This document shows, one piece after another, positions 1-10,332 of a stretch of 64,000 nt of DNA. The stretch spans positions 26,126,421 to 26,190,420 of the forward strand of contig CM057156.1 in NCBI GenBank assembly GCA_029962745.1, read 5' to 3'. How positions within the stretch are numbered: position 1 is the stretch's first letter; each line of letters starts with the position of its first letter. A program made the position numbers and the translations under genes. Below the pieces are notes generated by a model that worked only from the letters and a program-made list of their open reading frames with translations, did no database searches and was not told the DNA's origin. The stretch is from Echinometra lucunter. Its lineage: Eukaryota; Echinodermata; Echinoidea; Camarodonta; Echinometridae.

Positions 1-511
1 AAGATGTTTCAGTTCTTTACAGTCAAGATTTATAACTTGTAATCATGATGAAAGCTGAACAAATATCCTGCATCGGGATTATTCATGTTCTTGCATACAG
101 TTCAGATGTTAAAGGTGGATGCATGAGAAAAAAAAATGTTTGTCAAATCTGCTTGTGTAATTCTCTGTAATTAATGCATGTTTTATAACTTCTTTTTCAG
201 GGCTACAATTTACTGGTTTTATTCTGTCATAGCCATTAATCTGTCATTTCTTGAGGTACATGTACTGTATGTACATTGAAAACTGTACAGAGTTCTGATT
301 CAACCAGATTCCTGATATAAGAACATTACTTTGCTAGTCACAGGTCTTAATGTTATTTTGTTGTCGTTTTTTTTTACCCTGACGTAAGGAGATTCCTGAT
401 ATAACTAGGTAATATAGCTCTTCCCAGGGTCCTTGTGTAGTGAGTTTCTGTTGTACATGTATCTTTAGCTTTCAATGGTTAATTCTATTCTATCTCTTGT
501 TCAAATATCAG
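1..511 (+). other. Intron (3' part) upstream of the CHAF1A-like terminal exon
   Basis: No exon could be supported here. The stretch is AT-rich with several TACATGTA-like words and ends in a pyrimidine-containing tract and the dinucleotide AG at 510-511, a plausible acceptor for the exon that follows. A second acceptor-like site near 200 (TTCTTTTTCAG) opens a short frame to about 255 followed by GT, but the encoded hydrophobic peptide has no recognisable relation to the downstream protein, so I do not call it an exon. Confidence 0.55.
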
Positions 512-1905
512 CTATGCCAGAACTTCTGAGTTTGGTGCATGGTAACATGGCAGGGATCAAGTCACTCATCCGTGAGTTCAGAGACTACTGGCGCCGTAAG
601 CAGCACCGCCTGGAGACAACCAGCCCCGGAGCTTTGGCTGCTTGTCCTGATGGCTCTCCCCCTGTTGCATCTGGAGACCAAGGAGTTCCAGTAGCTCCTA
701 GAGAGTCTCCATTGGGAGAGGCCAGAGCTGCAGGGACTCCCGTACCGAATACCAGTCCTAGCCCTGTTCCTGGATCCACTCCATCACCTCAGTACCTGGA
801 CCACATTGATCATGTCATCTCCAAACGCCAGCTAGACCTCAAGATCAATTCCATCGCCGTTAGGGAGAGACGTCCTCAGCATTTCAAGCGCATCTGCTGG
901 TATGTGCATGATCGCATCTTGGAGAAGTACAACCTGACCGATCTGCCGGTGCCCACTGCTTGGGTGAATGGTGTAGGAGTGAGAGATGGGCAGGCATCAC
1001 CTCTGCCGCCAACCAATATAGCCTCTAAGCCTGCTGCAGCTGTCCCCAAGCCTGCGGTCAATAAGCCTGTGATGACAAAGGTGCCCAATCTACATGATGG
1101 CAGTACTGTTAGTAGCTTGCTGAAGGCATCGAAGGAACAAGCGGCTCTAGCAAACCAGCATATCTTCATCCCATCAAACACCATGCCTTCTGCTTTCAAC
1201 AAGGTAGTTGGCGTGTCAAGTGCGTCAGGTACTGTGCACCTTCCTGGAGCCACGCATTTCCAGAGCACCCCTTCCATTGGGTACATCCCACCGGAAAGCA
1301 CTCTCTTGCGGCCGGGACTTGCACCCTTCCAATTAGTGCCACTTCAGATGCAGCAAGCCATCAACCCGGCTGCTTTTAACATGAGCAACCTCCTGCAACA
1401 GGCTGCTGCCTCCAGTCTCCTGGCAAACATGCAACAGACATCAGCACTTGTCCAGCCACCTACCACTCAGACATCAGCACTTGTCCAGCCACCTAACACC
1501 AATAGTGCTCCACAAAATATCCCTGGAGTAGCAAAGGAGATTGATTCACAGAACAGTATACCACAAGACCTGACTGGTGTGAAGCAGAGGCACTCTGCCC
1601 CCATCTTTAAACCAACCATCAAATCTCCTCCACCTGGAGGTCCGAAGCCAAGCAGCTCTGATCTGGGTAGGTCTTCTGGAAGTGTTCCCCTTTTGCCATC
1701 CATAAAGAAGGTTTCCCCACAACGTCTTGATACAGCCATCGCCAAGCTCTATGAGTCCAATGCCTTGTTACATGAGAAGGAGAAAACAAACCCTGCCCAA
1801 GCTCCAGTCAAAAAGACTAAAACGTTAATTAGCTTCTTTAATGCCGGGAATCCTAAGAAATCAGAAAACAAGTCTGAAGAAATACCTTCAGAATCTCCTG
1901 AGTGA
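512..1905 (+). CDS. Chromatin assembly factor 1 subunit A-like (p150), C-terminal coding exon (partial gene)
   Basis: Terminal coding exon of about 464 residues. I place its start at 512, after the acceptor AG at 510-511, in phase 1, rather than at the ATG at 475, because the preceding residues read like intron. The stop is TGA at 1903-1905. The first 120 residues hold a conserved-looking module: an LLSLVHGNMAGIKSLIREF segment, then ISKRQLDLKINSIAVRERR, then CWYVHDRILEKY and LPVPTAW. This order (HGN helix, ISKRQ helix, CWYV strand) resembles the C-terminal winged-helix region of CAF-1 p150, which binds DNA and helps deposit H3-H4 behind the replication fork in the nucleus. A Pro/Ser/Gln-rich linker follows, with a 33-bp tandem duplication. 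Near the C-terminus KTKTLISFFNAG resembles a PCNA-binding PIP box, although the usual Gln is absent. The N-terminal acidic/KER parts of p150 would lie left of the window. The family call is from remembered motif similarity; another nuclear winged-helix protein is possible. Confidence 0.6.
1435..1500 (+). repeat. 33-bp in-frame tandem duplication inside the CHAF1A-like exon
   Basis: A 28-bp block beginning at 1435 recurs exactly at 1468 (period 33 bp, 11 codons). It yields two consecutive TSALVQPP units. It keeps the reading frame and lies in the low-complexity linker, so it probably has little effect on folding. Confidence 0.9.
1825..1839 (+). other. PIP-box-like motif LISFF
   Basis: Codons 1825-1839 encode LISFF within KTKTLISFFNAG, about 21 residues from the C-terminus and beside a basic KK segment. 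Canonical PCNA-interacting peptides are Q-x-x-(L/I/M)-x-x-(F/Y)-(F/Y); here the hydrophobic and diaromatic positions fit but the Gln position does not. PCNA binding is known for CAF-1 p150, so the motif supports the gene call; the binding itself is inferred. Confidence 0.45.
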
Positions 1906-2118
1906 AGAATCAAGTCCCTTTCCTTGACCGTTCCCTTTTTTTCCTATCATGTTTGATACTGTAACATGTCAGTCTTGTATTTCTAATGCACGTATCTTTA
2001 TGAGTTTAGTAATTAGAAAGATCCGGTATACCTGTTTGTGCATAGAATCTTCACAAAGTGAGAACAGATCTCTTATACATATCAGCTGCAGGGAACTAGG
2101 AGGCTGTTTAAGACCGGG

Positions 2119-2837
2119 TTTCATGGGGCACGCAAATGATTTGCGAAGGATGTGAAAATTTTGACAAAATGCATATAATAAATTTACTAGACGAAAAGCA
2201 GCACGTGCAGATATCATGCAAATGGCATTAGGCCCACCTCTTTCAGATCATTTCAAGGGGCCGATTAGCACCCGTTATTGCCATGATATCGATAACACTG
2301 TCGCATTTTTCATATCTTTTGCACGTATCAATTTTATTGTGACACTTTGATTTAATGCGCATTTGGTTGCGCATTTATTGTGCATTTATTGCGCATGTTT
2401 TTAGCTAATGGGCATGATGTTTTAAAACATGTACAAATGCACGCTACTCCTTGGAATCATCTTACAAAATGAATTATTCATTTTTGATCATGAATATTGA
2501 TGGGTGCTTAGGTCGGCCTTCTAATGAATCTGGACAAAATGGCAGAGCTTTAGGGGCCTGGTCCAACTCCAATGTTCATATTTTAGGCTCCAGAAGTTTG
2601 CCAAATATGGTTGGGGCCTGGAAGCATTGACAGTTCATTTTTTGTTCAGAAGGAATTTCAAAATTTTTAAAATATCTTGCGAAAGTTTCCAGCATCCACC
2701 TGACAACACTTCCGAACCCCTGCACATGATTGGCAAACTTTAATGTAATGGAGGCTATGGAGCCTAAAATATGAATGTTGGACTTTGCCATTTTTCGACA
2801 TTCTCATCCTTCGCCAATCATTTGCGTGCCCTGTGAA
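2119..2837. mobile_element. Non-autonomous terminal-inverted-repeat element (about 0.72 kb)
   Basis: The left end 2119-2152 and the right end 2805-2837 are inverted copies: the left contains GGGCACGCAAATGATTTGCG and the right, read on the minus strand, contains GGGCACGCAAATGATTGGCG, both followed by AAGGATG. A second inverted pair lies inside: 2568-2603 against 2730-2782, sharing TGGAGCCTAAAATATGAA on one strand. There is no transposase frame. The target-site duplication is unclear. It looks like a MITE or foldback element, possibly with one element inserted in another. Confidence 0.65.
2177..2182 (+). terminator. Candidate polyadenylation signal AATAAA for the CHAF1A-like gene
   Basis: The first AATAAA after the stop codon at 1905, about 270 nt downstream. 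It lies just inside the left end of the inverted-repeat element that begins near 2119, so the transcript end may be supplied by a transposon-derived sequence. No transcript evidence is available here. Confidence 0.35.
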
Positions 2838-4764
2838 CACCACCCTTCACCCTGAAAGATAATTGTTGATATCATTCTAGCTCTCGACAGGTGATATTTT
2901 CTTTTGTTATGATTTCATATATTGTCGCTGCAGCACAAAAACGGCCTTAACACAGAAAAGCCCTTAACAAATATGATGCATTGTAAAGCTCTTCTAAAAG
3001 AAATCCAGTTGTGACATTCTATTTTTAGAATTAATGTTACCTTCCTTATGGATAGGTTTGGAAGAAATCGTATTTTACGGCAAATTTTCTTCTTTTTTAG
3101 AATTGCGAGAGAACTCCTTTCGCATTGCATAAGGGTATTGTGCACTGATGTGACGATATTTCAACCTCCTCTCCTCCTTTTGCTTATTAGTTCTTATTCA
3201 GTTTAGCTTTTTTTACTTTAGAATGTTTGGTATGTTGCCTTATGTTGAGATTTAATTTCTTAGTCTTAGCTTTACCTTGTACATTTTGTTAGTATCTCTT
3301 ACTCATTTTGTGATTGTATAACTTCGGAGTTCTCCATCGCTCCAATGCCAATCTTGATTCTCCCTTTTATTTCTTTGCTCTCCTCTTTCACTTCTTTATT
3401 TATGCAAAAAAAATTCTCGAGAAGTTTCTATTTTCTCAAATGAGGTTAGTTTCCAAGTCTCTTTTGGTCCTTCCTATGTGCTATTTCCACTTTGGGGATA
3501 AAAAAAACCCCACACAAATAAGCAGATGTAGGACAGAGCTTTAGATTCATATACATGTAGCATAATTTATTGTATATCTTCTACAAATATTTATTGCCTA
3601 CATACATACAAATTAAACAAAAGAATTATCAGAATTTTGAAGTACTTTCTTGGCAACTCAAGGTACGTAATCAAGACATACATATGCATGTACTCAATTC
3701 TCAGATTATATTTGCATGTCATAAAACCATTTTTCTGAGCTTTGCCTACTTCTTTGCCCTGCTTCTAAATTTTGTAAGAGCATTAGCATTTTTACCCAAG
3801 ATAGCTAGTTGAAATACATGTGTTTTACAGCATGGGATGATCGTGATGTGTTGGCAATCAGTAAAGTTATAAACTCAATTGAATATGCAATATAATATGA
3901 ATACACAATTAATCAAATTAAGCAAATCAATTGAATCTTTCACATGTTGCCATATTTTAAATCATTTTTTTTTCAAATATTGAATTTTATTACATTTCAA
4001 GGCTGTCACTACCTCTGCTTACCTTTAAAATGTAATCAGAATTATCAGAATACGTGTACTTTAAATTTGGCAGCTCAGTTTCCTCTTTTACATTGTACTC
4101 ATCAGCAGTGCAAAGGAAGTCTACTGCAGCTACATGGCAACATATTTATCGGTCTCTGAAAATCCTGGAACCTGGCATATCCAAAGTGCTTTCTTGTACA
4201 CAGATGACAATTGTCTTGAATTAGGATGAAGTAAAATAAAAATGAGCAGGTCAAAAACCAAGATAAAATCACTTCTTTATTCATTGGTGCGTGCATTATC
4301 TGAAACACCCGTTCATATTTGTCATAATAGTATGGTTACAATCTTAAGTATAATGAACATGTTACAATTAGTTAGCGTTCATTCCATAACTTCCATTCAA
4401 ATGATATCCATACTAAACAAAACTTTGTTCTGTACTTTGCTCATGAGAGACCTTTTAATAGCTCTCACAAGAAATACATATTGTGAAGAGATGCTTATCA
4501 AGGTGTATAGGTATCATAATCAGTGGATTACATGTGGCTGTACCATATTTCCGTACATGTAGTAAAATTCATTTAAGCAATGTGGCTGGAATAATCTAAA
4601 AATGTGAAGGCGACATCCCTATAGATTAACGACCCCCAGACTAATGCGAGGGAAGTCTTTGAGACTTGGCATGTCGGTCTTGTTAACCCTCAGATTAAAT
4701 ATCAGGAGGCCATGAAATCTCGTTGAGCTGTCAGTCTTGAGGGCTGTTGGGCTCGTGGACCTCT

Positions 4765-4900
4765 GGAGCATTTCATGAAGAGTCTGGACAGTGATTTTTA
4801 CTGACAACTGTTATATGCTACTGAAATCCTTGCATCTGATTGGCTGAGAGCAAATTTGTCTGTAAAAATCACTGACAAGACACTTGATGAAACGCTCCCC
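4765..4900. mobile_element. Palindromic MITE, TTTCATGAAGAGT family, copy A
   Basis: About 136 bp with imperfect inverted ends: GGAGCATTTCATGAAGAGT at the left and a diverged inverse ending CGCTCCCC at the right. The middle contains GCATCTGATTGGCTGA, shared with copy B at 17215-17353. It carries no coding capacity. Confidence 0.75.
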
Positions 4901-5442
4901 AGATACACGAGTGAAGGGGAAAACCCGATTCTTTAAGTGTAAGCATCATACACTATATGGAAGTGTAATATTGAACAACTTTTTTATGGAGAACACATCA
5001 AAGATAAATAAATTCTCATTTGTTTCATGAAAAAGTGGATCTGTTTATTGAATGTCTTCCTTTGTTCAGAAAAGCTTCCAAAAAGACCAAATTTCTTGTT
5101 ATGTTCTTATGACCAACTGAATACACTTGATTTCCTCTTGCAGAATTTTTTCTAGCATTGTAATTTATGACATCTTTAGTCTAGTCCATAATTACATGTA
5201 TTGCTGCAATCAACAACCACAAGATATGAAAGCAGAAGAAATTTTGAAATTTTGTACCTTTGCAATGACTTTTCTACCAAATACAATTTATTTTCAAGTT
5301 TTATGAAACAAAATGAAATAGCAGTATGCACAGCAAACTCACTTGAACAAAATCACAGGAACAATTGCAAATTGGGTTTGTCATATTGGTAGTCATGATC
5401 TGGAATCATGATTGTAGTTTTAGTTATGAGGAGGAGGAGGAT

Positions 5443-5603
<161 letters not shown>

Positions 5604-6546
5604 TAATTTTATGGTCATGATGATATGTGGTGATGGTGGTGGTAAAGCAGTGACTGATCTCGAACTAGAGGAATTTGTTAGGCTTCAATTTTGCTAATTT
5701 GCTAGCCCTTGTTAATTCAGATATGATTGTTAAGAGATTATCCTTCTTTTATTACCATGGCATCATGGGATATCTCAAAATGTTATGGCTTGAAACGCCC
5801 TGTGAACACCAAATTAAACTACAAAATGCATTTGTTTAAAAAACAACAACCAACAACTGTTCTTTGGGAATGACTGATCAGGTGAAACAAAAATAATGTT
5901 GGTATTCTTATACGTAATACATATATTTTGGCCCTATTTTCTTCCAGTCTTTCCATCGTCATCTTTCAGCCCCACTGGGAACTGCAAGCAAAGAGAAAAA
6001 GTGACCGGCCTTGTGCAGGTGGGCACTGCTCACTGCAATTACTGTGGTAAAATGTCATGCTGGTCATAAAAACAAAAATTGGAAGAAAGGTCATTTTCGG
6101 GGCATTTTTGCTCAAAAATTCTCTGCTTCTTTCTGCTGAGTAACAGATTACAAACGGGAGGTGTGTGTGTGTGTGTGTGGGGGGGGGGGGGGCGGGGGAT
6201 TCAATATTGCACCACCCGCTAGAACAAAAAATGGTGGTGGGGGACATATCCCCTCCCCCATCTCCCAGGCTTTTTACCATGGTACTCGGTAACTTTGACA
6301 GGACATCTGATAATTATCTAACATCTTCTCTAAAATATAAGGCCTAAACCAAAATACAAATTTTCACTTGACAATAATGAATTACTGGAATCATTGCAGG
6401 GTTCTTCATTGCATTGCAAGAACAAGACAAAAACAAAGTTGCCTTGCAGAAATATAATGAATTTAAAAAGCCACGTACTTTCTCATCCTGCAGAAATATA
6501 AATATATGGGTCTGTAAGCTTCTACTGAAAGAAATACAAGTTCAGT

Positions 6547-6580
6547 CACTGAACTAAAAATACATATTTTTAGTTCAGTG
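6547..6580. repeat. Perfect 16-bp-arm hairpin
   Basis: CACTGAACTAAAAATA is followed by two bases and then its exact inverse complement TATTTTTAGTTCAGTG. The near-zero loop suggests a foldback remnant or cruciform-prone site rather than a processed RNA. Confidence 0.85.
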
Positions 6581-7250
6581 GTTTCAGTACTCTGGATAAA
6601 TGATCTTGCTGCCATCTTTCTGGGATACTATTCAAAGCAGAATTCTTGAAATGAATACCTTATAATTTGCAATTTTAATTGTTAAAACACCAATGACACC
6701 TATCACAGACCTGTACTGTATAAGAATGATGAATACTCTCTTTAATCAGGATGAGTGACCAAGGGACCTTCCTTCTCATATTAAAGTCATATTCTCTACA
6801 TAGTGAATGAATGCTTTGCATCTATTTTTATTCTCACAGCGGCATATAGCCTGGTTTTCGATCCAGTTTTTGATGGGATGCTGGTTTCAGGTGTGCAGGG
6901 TGGGGGCGCTCCTCTTGTTATTATCCAAGGGCTCGAGTAAGGATGGCGAGAGGAGGGAATGGGAGTGTGTCTAGTCTTCCTCCACCCCCTCCATTCATTC
7001 TTTCTAGGCCTATTTTGTTTTATCCGTTTTATTTTGCCATAAGGCAAGACGTTGTGTTTCCCAATAGTACACTCTCGTGATAGCGGTATAGATAATATCA
7101 CTTCCTCTCACACTTTTTTTTCTTTTCAAAAGAAGGCTCTTCACTCTGTGATGATGCCATGACGCTTGAAGACACTATTTCAGTTTCCTTTTTTCTTTCT
7201 GTGTACCGCTTGACAGTACATAAGGTGCACTTCTCAAGTTTCAGAACATC

Positions 7251-7256
7251 TTTATT
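7251..7256 (-). terminator. RASL12: Candidate polyadenylation signal for RASL12
   Basis: TTTATT on the plus strand reads AATAAA on the minus strand, about 40 nt downstream of the RASL12 stop codon at 7296-7298. Use of this site would give a very short 3' UTR. Other AT-rich candidates lie further on. Confidence 0.4.
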
Positions 7257-7295
7257 TCTCAATAGCTTGAGCACTTTTGCATAAACAGGCACAGA

Positions 7296-7635
7296 TCATT
7301 GAGAAAATATTTTGAATCCTTTGTTGAAAAACTTGAAACTCGAAACCGTTCTTTTCGGTACAACCCTCGGCGCCTTGGGCGCGGTTAGTTTGGTTCTTGC
7401 ACCGTGGTGCCCGTGCGTGTTGGCGTTCGCGCTACCACTGTCTGTTGCAGTAACCGATTTCTCCTCGATGAAAAGCGGTTTGAGGGGCATGTGTCTTTCG
7501 GCTTCTCGCCGGATCTCGCGAACAGTCTCGTGAAAAACGTGTTCGACGTCTTCGTAATCACCGGCCGACGAAACTTCATGGTAAGTGCAGGCGTACTGCG
7601 TTGCAAGGGCGCTCCCGTCTAATTTGCTGACTTGC
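7296..7635 (-). CDS. RASL12: RASL12 exon 5 (last): alpha-4/beta-6/alpha-5 and C-terminal tail
   Basis: The acceptor reads CTTTTACAG before 7635, and the stop is TGA at 7298-7296. The first base completes the Arg codon begun in exon 4; QVSKLDGSALATQYACTYHE follows, then the G5-like EVSSAG and the amphipathic helix YEDVEHVFHETVREIRREAE. MPLKPLFIEE comes next, then a variable, Lys/Arg-rich tail of about 65 residues ending in FNKGFKIFSQ. RASL12 of vertebrates ends in a very similar KGFKIF and also lacks a CAAX motif, so membrane anchoring by prenylation is not expected. The coding GC content is visibly higher than in the flanking DNA. This exon alone gives the strongest family assignment. Confidence 0.88.
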
Positions 7636-8382
7636 CTGTAAAAGAAAAAAATGAAGATTGGATGACCACGATGACGGTTTATGGTTTTAAAAAAATATTG
7701 TCCTCAAGACTGTCTAACTGATGATCATTACTTCATTGTCGCTTTCCTAGTTTTGACTGTTCAACATCATTCAGCTCCCACGTTGTATCATTTCAATATT
7801 GCATTTTCGAAGAAATGATTTCATTACAGCCATCGCTTCTGTAACAATTGCTTTGCAAACCTTGCAGTGGGCCAGCTTTAAATGAATTGCCTTCATTTCG
7901 AAATTATTTTCCTTAGCAATCTTTACCGTAATGGCGTCATCATTTTCCATTTGCCTAACTGCCTCCCCCCCCCCCGCCCCCTCCACTCCTATACTCATAA
8001 TGACTATAATTATAAAAAGTACAATGTTGCAGCTAATGCAACATGAGAAGCACGTGAGGAATAGTACAGAGTGTATTATACATGTTGTATGGACTGTGAG
8101 CATTTTTTTTCTCATCCACAAGCGACGCGCGAAGAGACTTTATTGGTGAAAGGATGCATAAAGAAAATTTATTAGTGTAATATTGTATCCATCACGGGTG
8201 CAAATATAAACCGCACCAAGGAGTTTGCTGAGGTCCTATCAGTAAAGATGCACCGTTATTTCGAAGACTACTTTTTCCTCTTAGCATTTGTGGCAAAATA
8301 CTTTTAAAAAAAGGAGATCTAAAAGTAAAACACGCTGTATAGAAGTCAAAATGTTTAAATTTAGAAGGAAAGACAACTATAC
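7636..8382 (-). other. RASL12: RASL12 intron 4
   Basis: 747-bp intron with donor GT at 8382-8381 and acceptor AG at 7637-7636. It contains a short poly-C run near 7968. No exon or RNA gene recognised inside. Confidence 0.8.
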
Positions 8383-8573
8383 CTGTATCTCTCCATCTCA
8401 TTCTTGTTGCCTAGCAACACGATGGGGAGTTCATGTGCATCCCTTGCCTTCTGGGAGTCTGAGAGTTCCTGAAGCAGTTCTTTGGCCTGTTGGAAACTCT
8501 GTTTGCTGGTGATACTGTAGACTATGACCAGGCAGTCGGCCCAGTTGATGTACCGTGTCAGACTTTCAGTGTC
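8383..8573 (-). CDS. RASL12: RASL12 exon 4: beta-4 to G4 motif
   Basis: 191-nt exon, entering in phase 0 after TTCACAG and leaving two bases of an Arg codon before GTATAG. It encodes DTESLTRYINWADCLVIVYS, then the helix around SKQSFQQAKELLQEL, and then LPIVLLGNKNEMERYR. NKNE occupies the G4 guanine-specificity position, where most Ras-family proteins have NKxD, so the usual Asp is Glu here. The RYINWA...VYS and KQSF words match the RASL12 subfamily. Confidence 0.88.
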
Positions 8574-9002
8574 CTGTGAAGGAGGAGGGATGGGGGGGGG
8601 GGGGGGGGGGGGGTGGGGCGGGGGAGAGAGTGAAAGAGTTCAAGTTCAAATTATGTGACACATTTTTCACAATTTGGACAAAAATCAAACGATCTTGATA
8701 CATTTTGTGAGTTGTAAAGAAGGTAACGTCGAGCAGACAATTTTTAGCTTAGTCCAACCAACCGAAAAAAATCTGCTTTATCACGATCATCGGCCGTAAA
8801 AATCTTGCTAAACTTTATCTTCTGCTCTTAGACTAAAATTATTTATATTTTCATTTTTATCTTCTTTCATATCGTAAAGTTAAAGGCATGTTATCTCTTT
8901 CATTAGCGAGTTAGTAACTCCATTAATCAAAATATAATGACGTTTACCCGTAATGATAAATAAAAAAACAAAAACAACCCAGTTGTGCTAAAGGAAATGT
9001 AC
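8574..9002 (-). other. RASL12: RASL12 intron 3
   Basis: 429-bp intron with donor GT at 9002-9001 and acceptor AG at 8575-8574. It is AT-rich apart from the poly-G run close to its 3' end. No other feature seen. Confidence 0.8.
8592..8613. repeat. Poly-G run (22 bp) in RASL12 intron 3
   Basis: 22 consecutive G on the plus strand, poly-C in the RASL12 transcript, only about 20 bp upstream of the exon 4 acceptor. A C-rich polypyrimidine tract at this distance could act in branch-point or acceptor recognition, but that is speculation. Confidence 0.9.
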
Positions 9003-9076
9003 CTCGTGAACTGTATCCCATATACTGATGAGAACCGTCTGATTATCTACGATGTCTTGCTTGGTGTAAGTGCCCT
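9003..9076 (-). CDS. RASL12: RASL12 exon 3: beta-2/beta-3 and degenerate G3
   Basis: 74-nt exon. The first two bases (AG) complete a Glu codon begun by the last G of exon 2, giving EGTY, where Ras has the effector-loop end EDSY. It then encodes KQDIVDNQTVLISIWDTVHE and joins exon 4 in phase 0. The G3 motif DxxG(Q) of Ras is DTVHE here, so both the Gly and the catalytic Gln equivalents are missing. Human RASL12 is also non-canonical here, as I recall (DTADL), which supports a family trait and argues against a local error. Confidence 0.85.
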
Positions 9077-9290
9077 CTGAAAGATGAAATGGGAAAACAG
9101 AGTTAAAAATTGAAAGAAAAAAAAAATCTCCAGACTCTTCCGTTTTTTTTTATAATGAAAAAGGACCGACAACAGAGAGAAATATGAAAACTTGCCCTAG
9201 CAACAGTGTTGACAAATCCATTTTAAGTACGAGCTGGTGACAAAAAAAGGAACGAGAATATTAGATACAGACATTTTCATAAGAGAGCAA

Positions 9291-9305
9291 GATAGATAGA
9301 GAGAG

Positions 9306-9371
<66 letters not shown>
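9291..9371. repeat. (GA)n microsatellite with GATA interruptions
   Basis: Alternating purine GA repeat of about 80 bp starting with GATAGATA units. It lies in intron 2 about 0.2 kb from exon 3. Confidence 0.95.
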
Positions 9372-9375
<4 letters not shown>

Positions 9376-10278
9376 CATGATACCATCCTTTCCATTTTGT
9401 GGAAGAAGTGGCCTTGCCTTCTAGGTTCTTCTAATTACTGGAGTTATTATCTTCGTTGCATGGAATCGACGTACACCTTCAGTCTATATAAGATCTTGTC
9501 TCCTTTTAAAATTTCTATCAAGATTCTGTTAAACCCCGTATCAACATCACCAATTATATTTCTGTTTCATGAACGTGACATTCATTTGATTTTGTTGCTT
9601 TTTAACTTTATTTAAGTGGGCTTTGAAGTCAAAACCTGAAGTTATGCGAACGATTTCATCTCGGTGAATCGTTCACGAACCACGATCTTGTTGCATCCAT
9701 CACCTGCATGCGTCGCAGGCAGGAACGTGTGCGCATTCATTCAGCACATTAAACCCGGACTTCTCCTCTCGCGCTTCGCTCCATCATCATCCGTAACCAT
9801 GGTGACGGAGACGGATGCCGTCATATTTGTTCAGACAACGAGGCATTGGGTCGTCTGTTCAACCCCAGATTTCTTTGGATGAAGGAATCGCTAGGACTGG
9901 GGAAGGAGATAGATATCTTTGATGGAGCGATTTGAGGTTTCAGCTGTGTTAGTACCGAAAACCAGGTCAAAGAAGGATGACACTGCATTTACTTTCTACT
10001 CTTTTGGATTATACTACGGAAATGATATACAAAAACATACCATTTAAAAAAAGAAGGGGGGGTATAATCTTTAGGTAGTAGGTAGAAAAAATATGGGCGT
10101 GGCAGCAATATGAACAAAGAAAAAAATAATTGAAGACGGAGGAAAAAAGGAGTACATACAGAAAAAATGTGAACTGTTTCATGCAACCAAATAAATTTTC
10201 ATTTTCTGATATATTTATCAACACCTCTTCCTAGTTCCATTATTCGTCTTCTTTCTTTTTTTATTAGTCTTCATCTCC

Positions 10279-10280
<2 letters not shown>

Positions 10281-10330
<50 letters not shown>

Positions 10331-10332
10331 CT
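10281..10332. repeat. (CT)n-(GT)n compound microsatellite
   Basis: A CT dinucleotide run to about 10318, followed directly by a short GT run. Confidence 0.95.

Noticed and set aside
201..255. Possible exon after TTCTTTTTCAG
   Set aside because: Only one frame is open, the peptide is hydrophobic and unrelated to the p150-like exon, and the following GT has a poor donor context.
7312..7622. Plus-strand frames of 72-73 codons
   Set aside because: They are antisense shadows of RASL12 exon 5, whose minus-strand frame has clear GTPase-family sequence.
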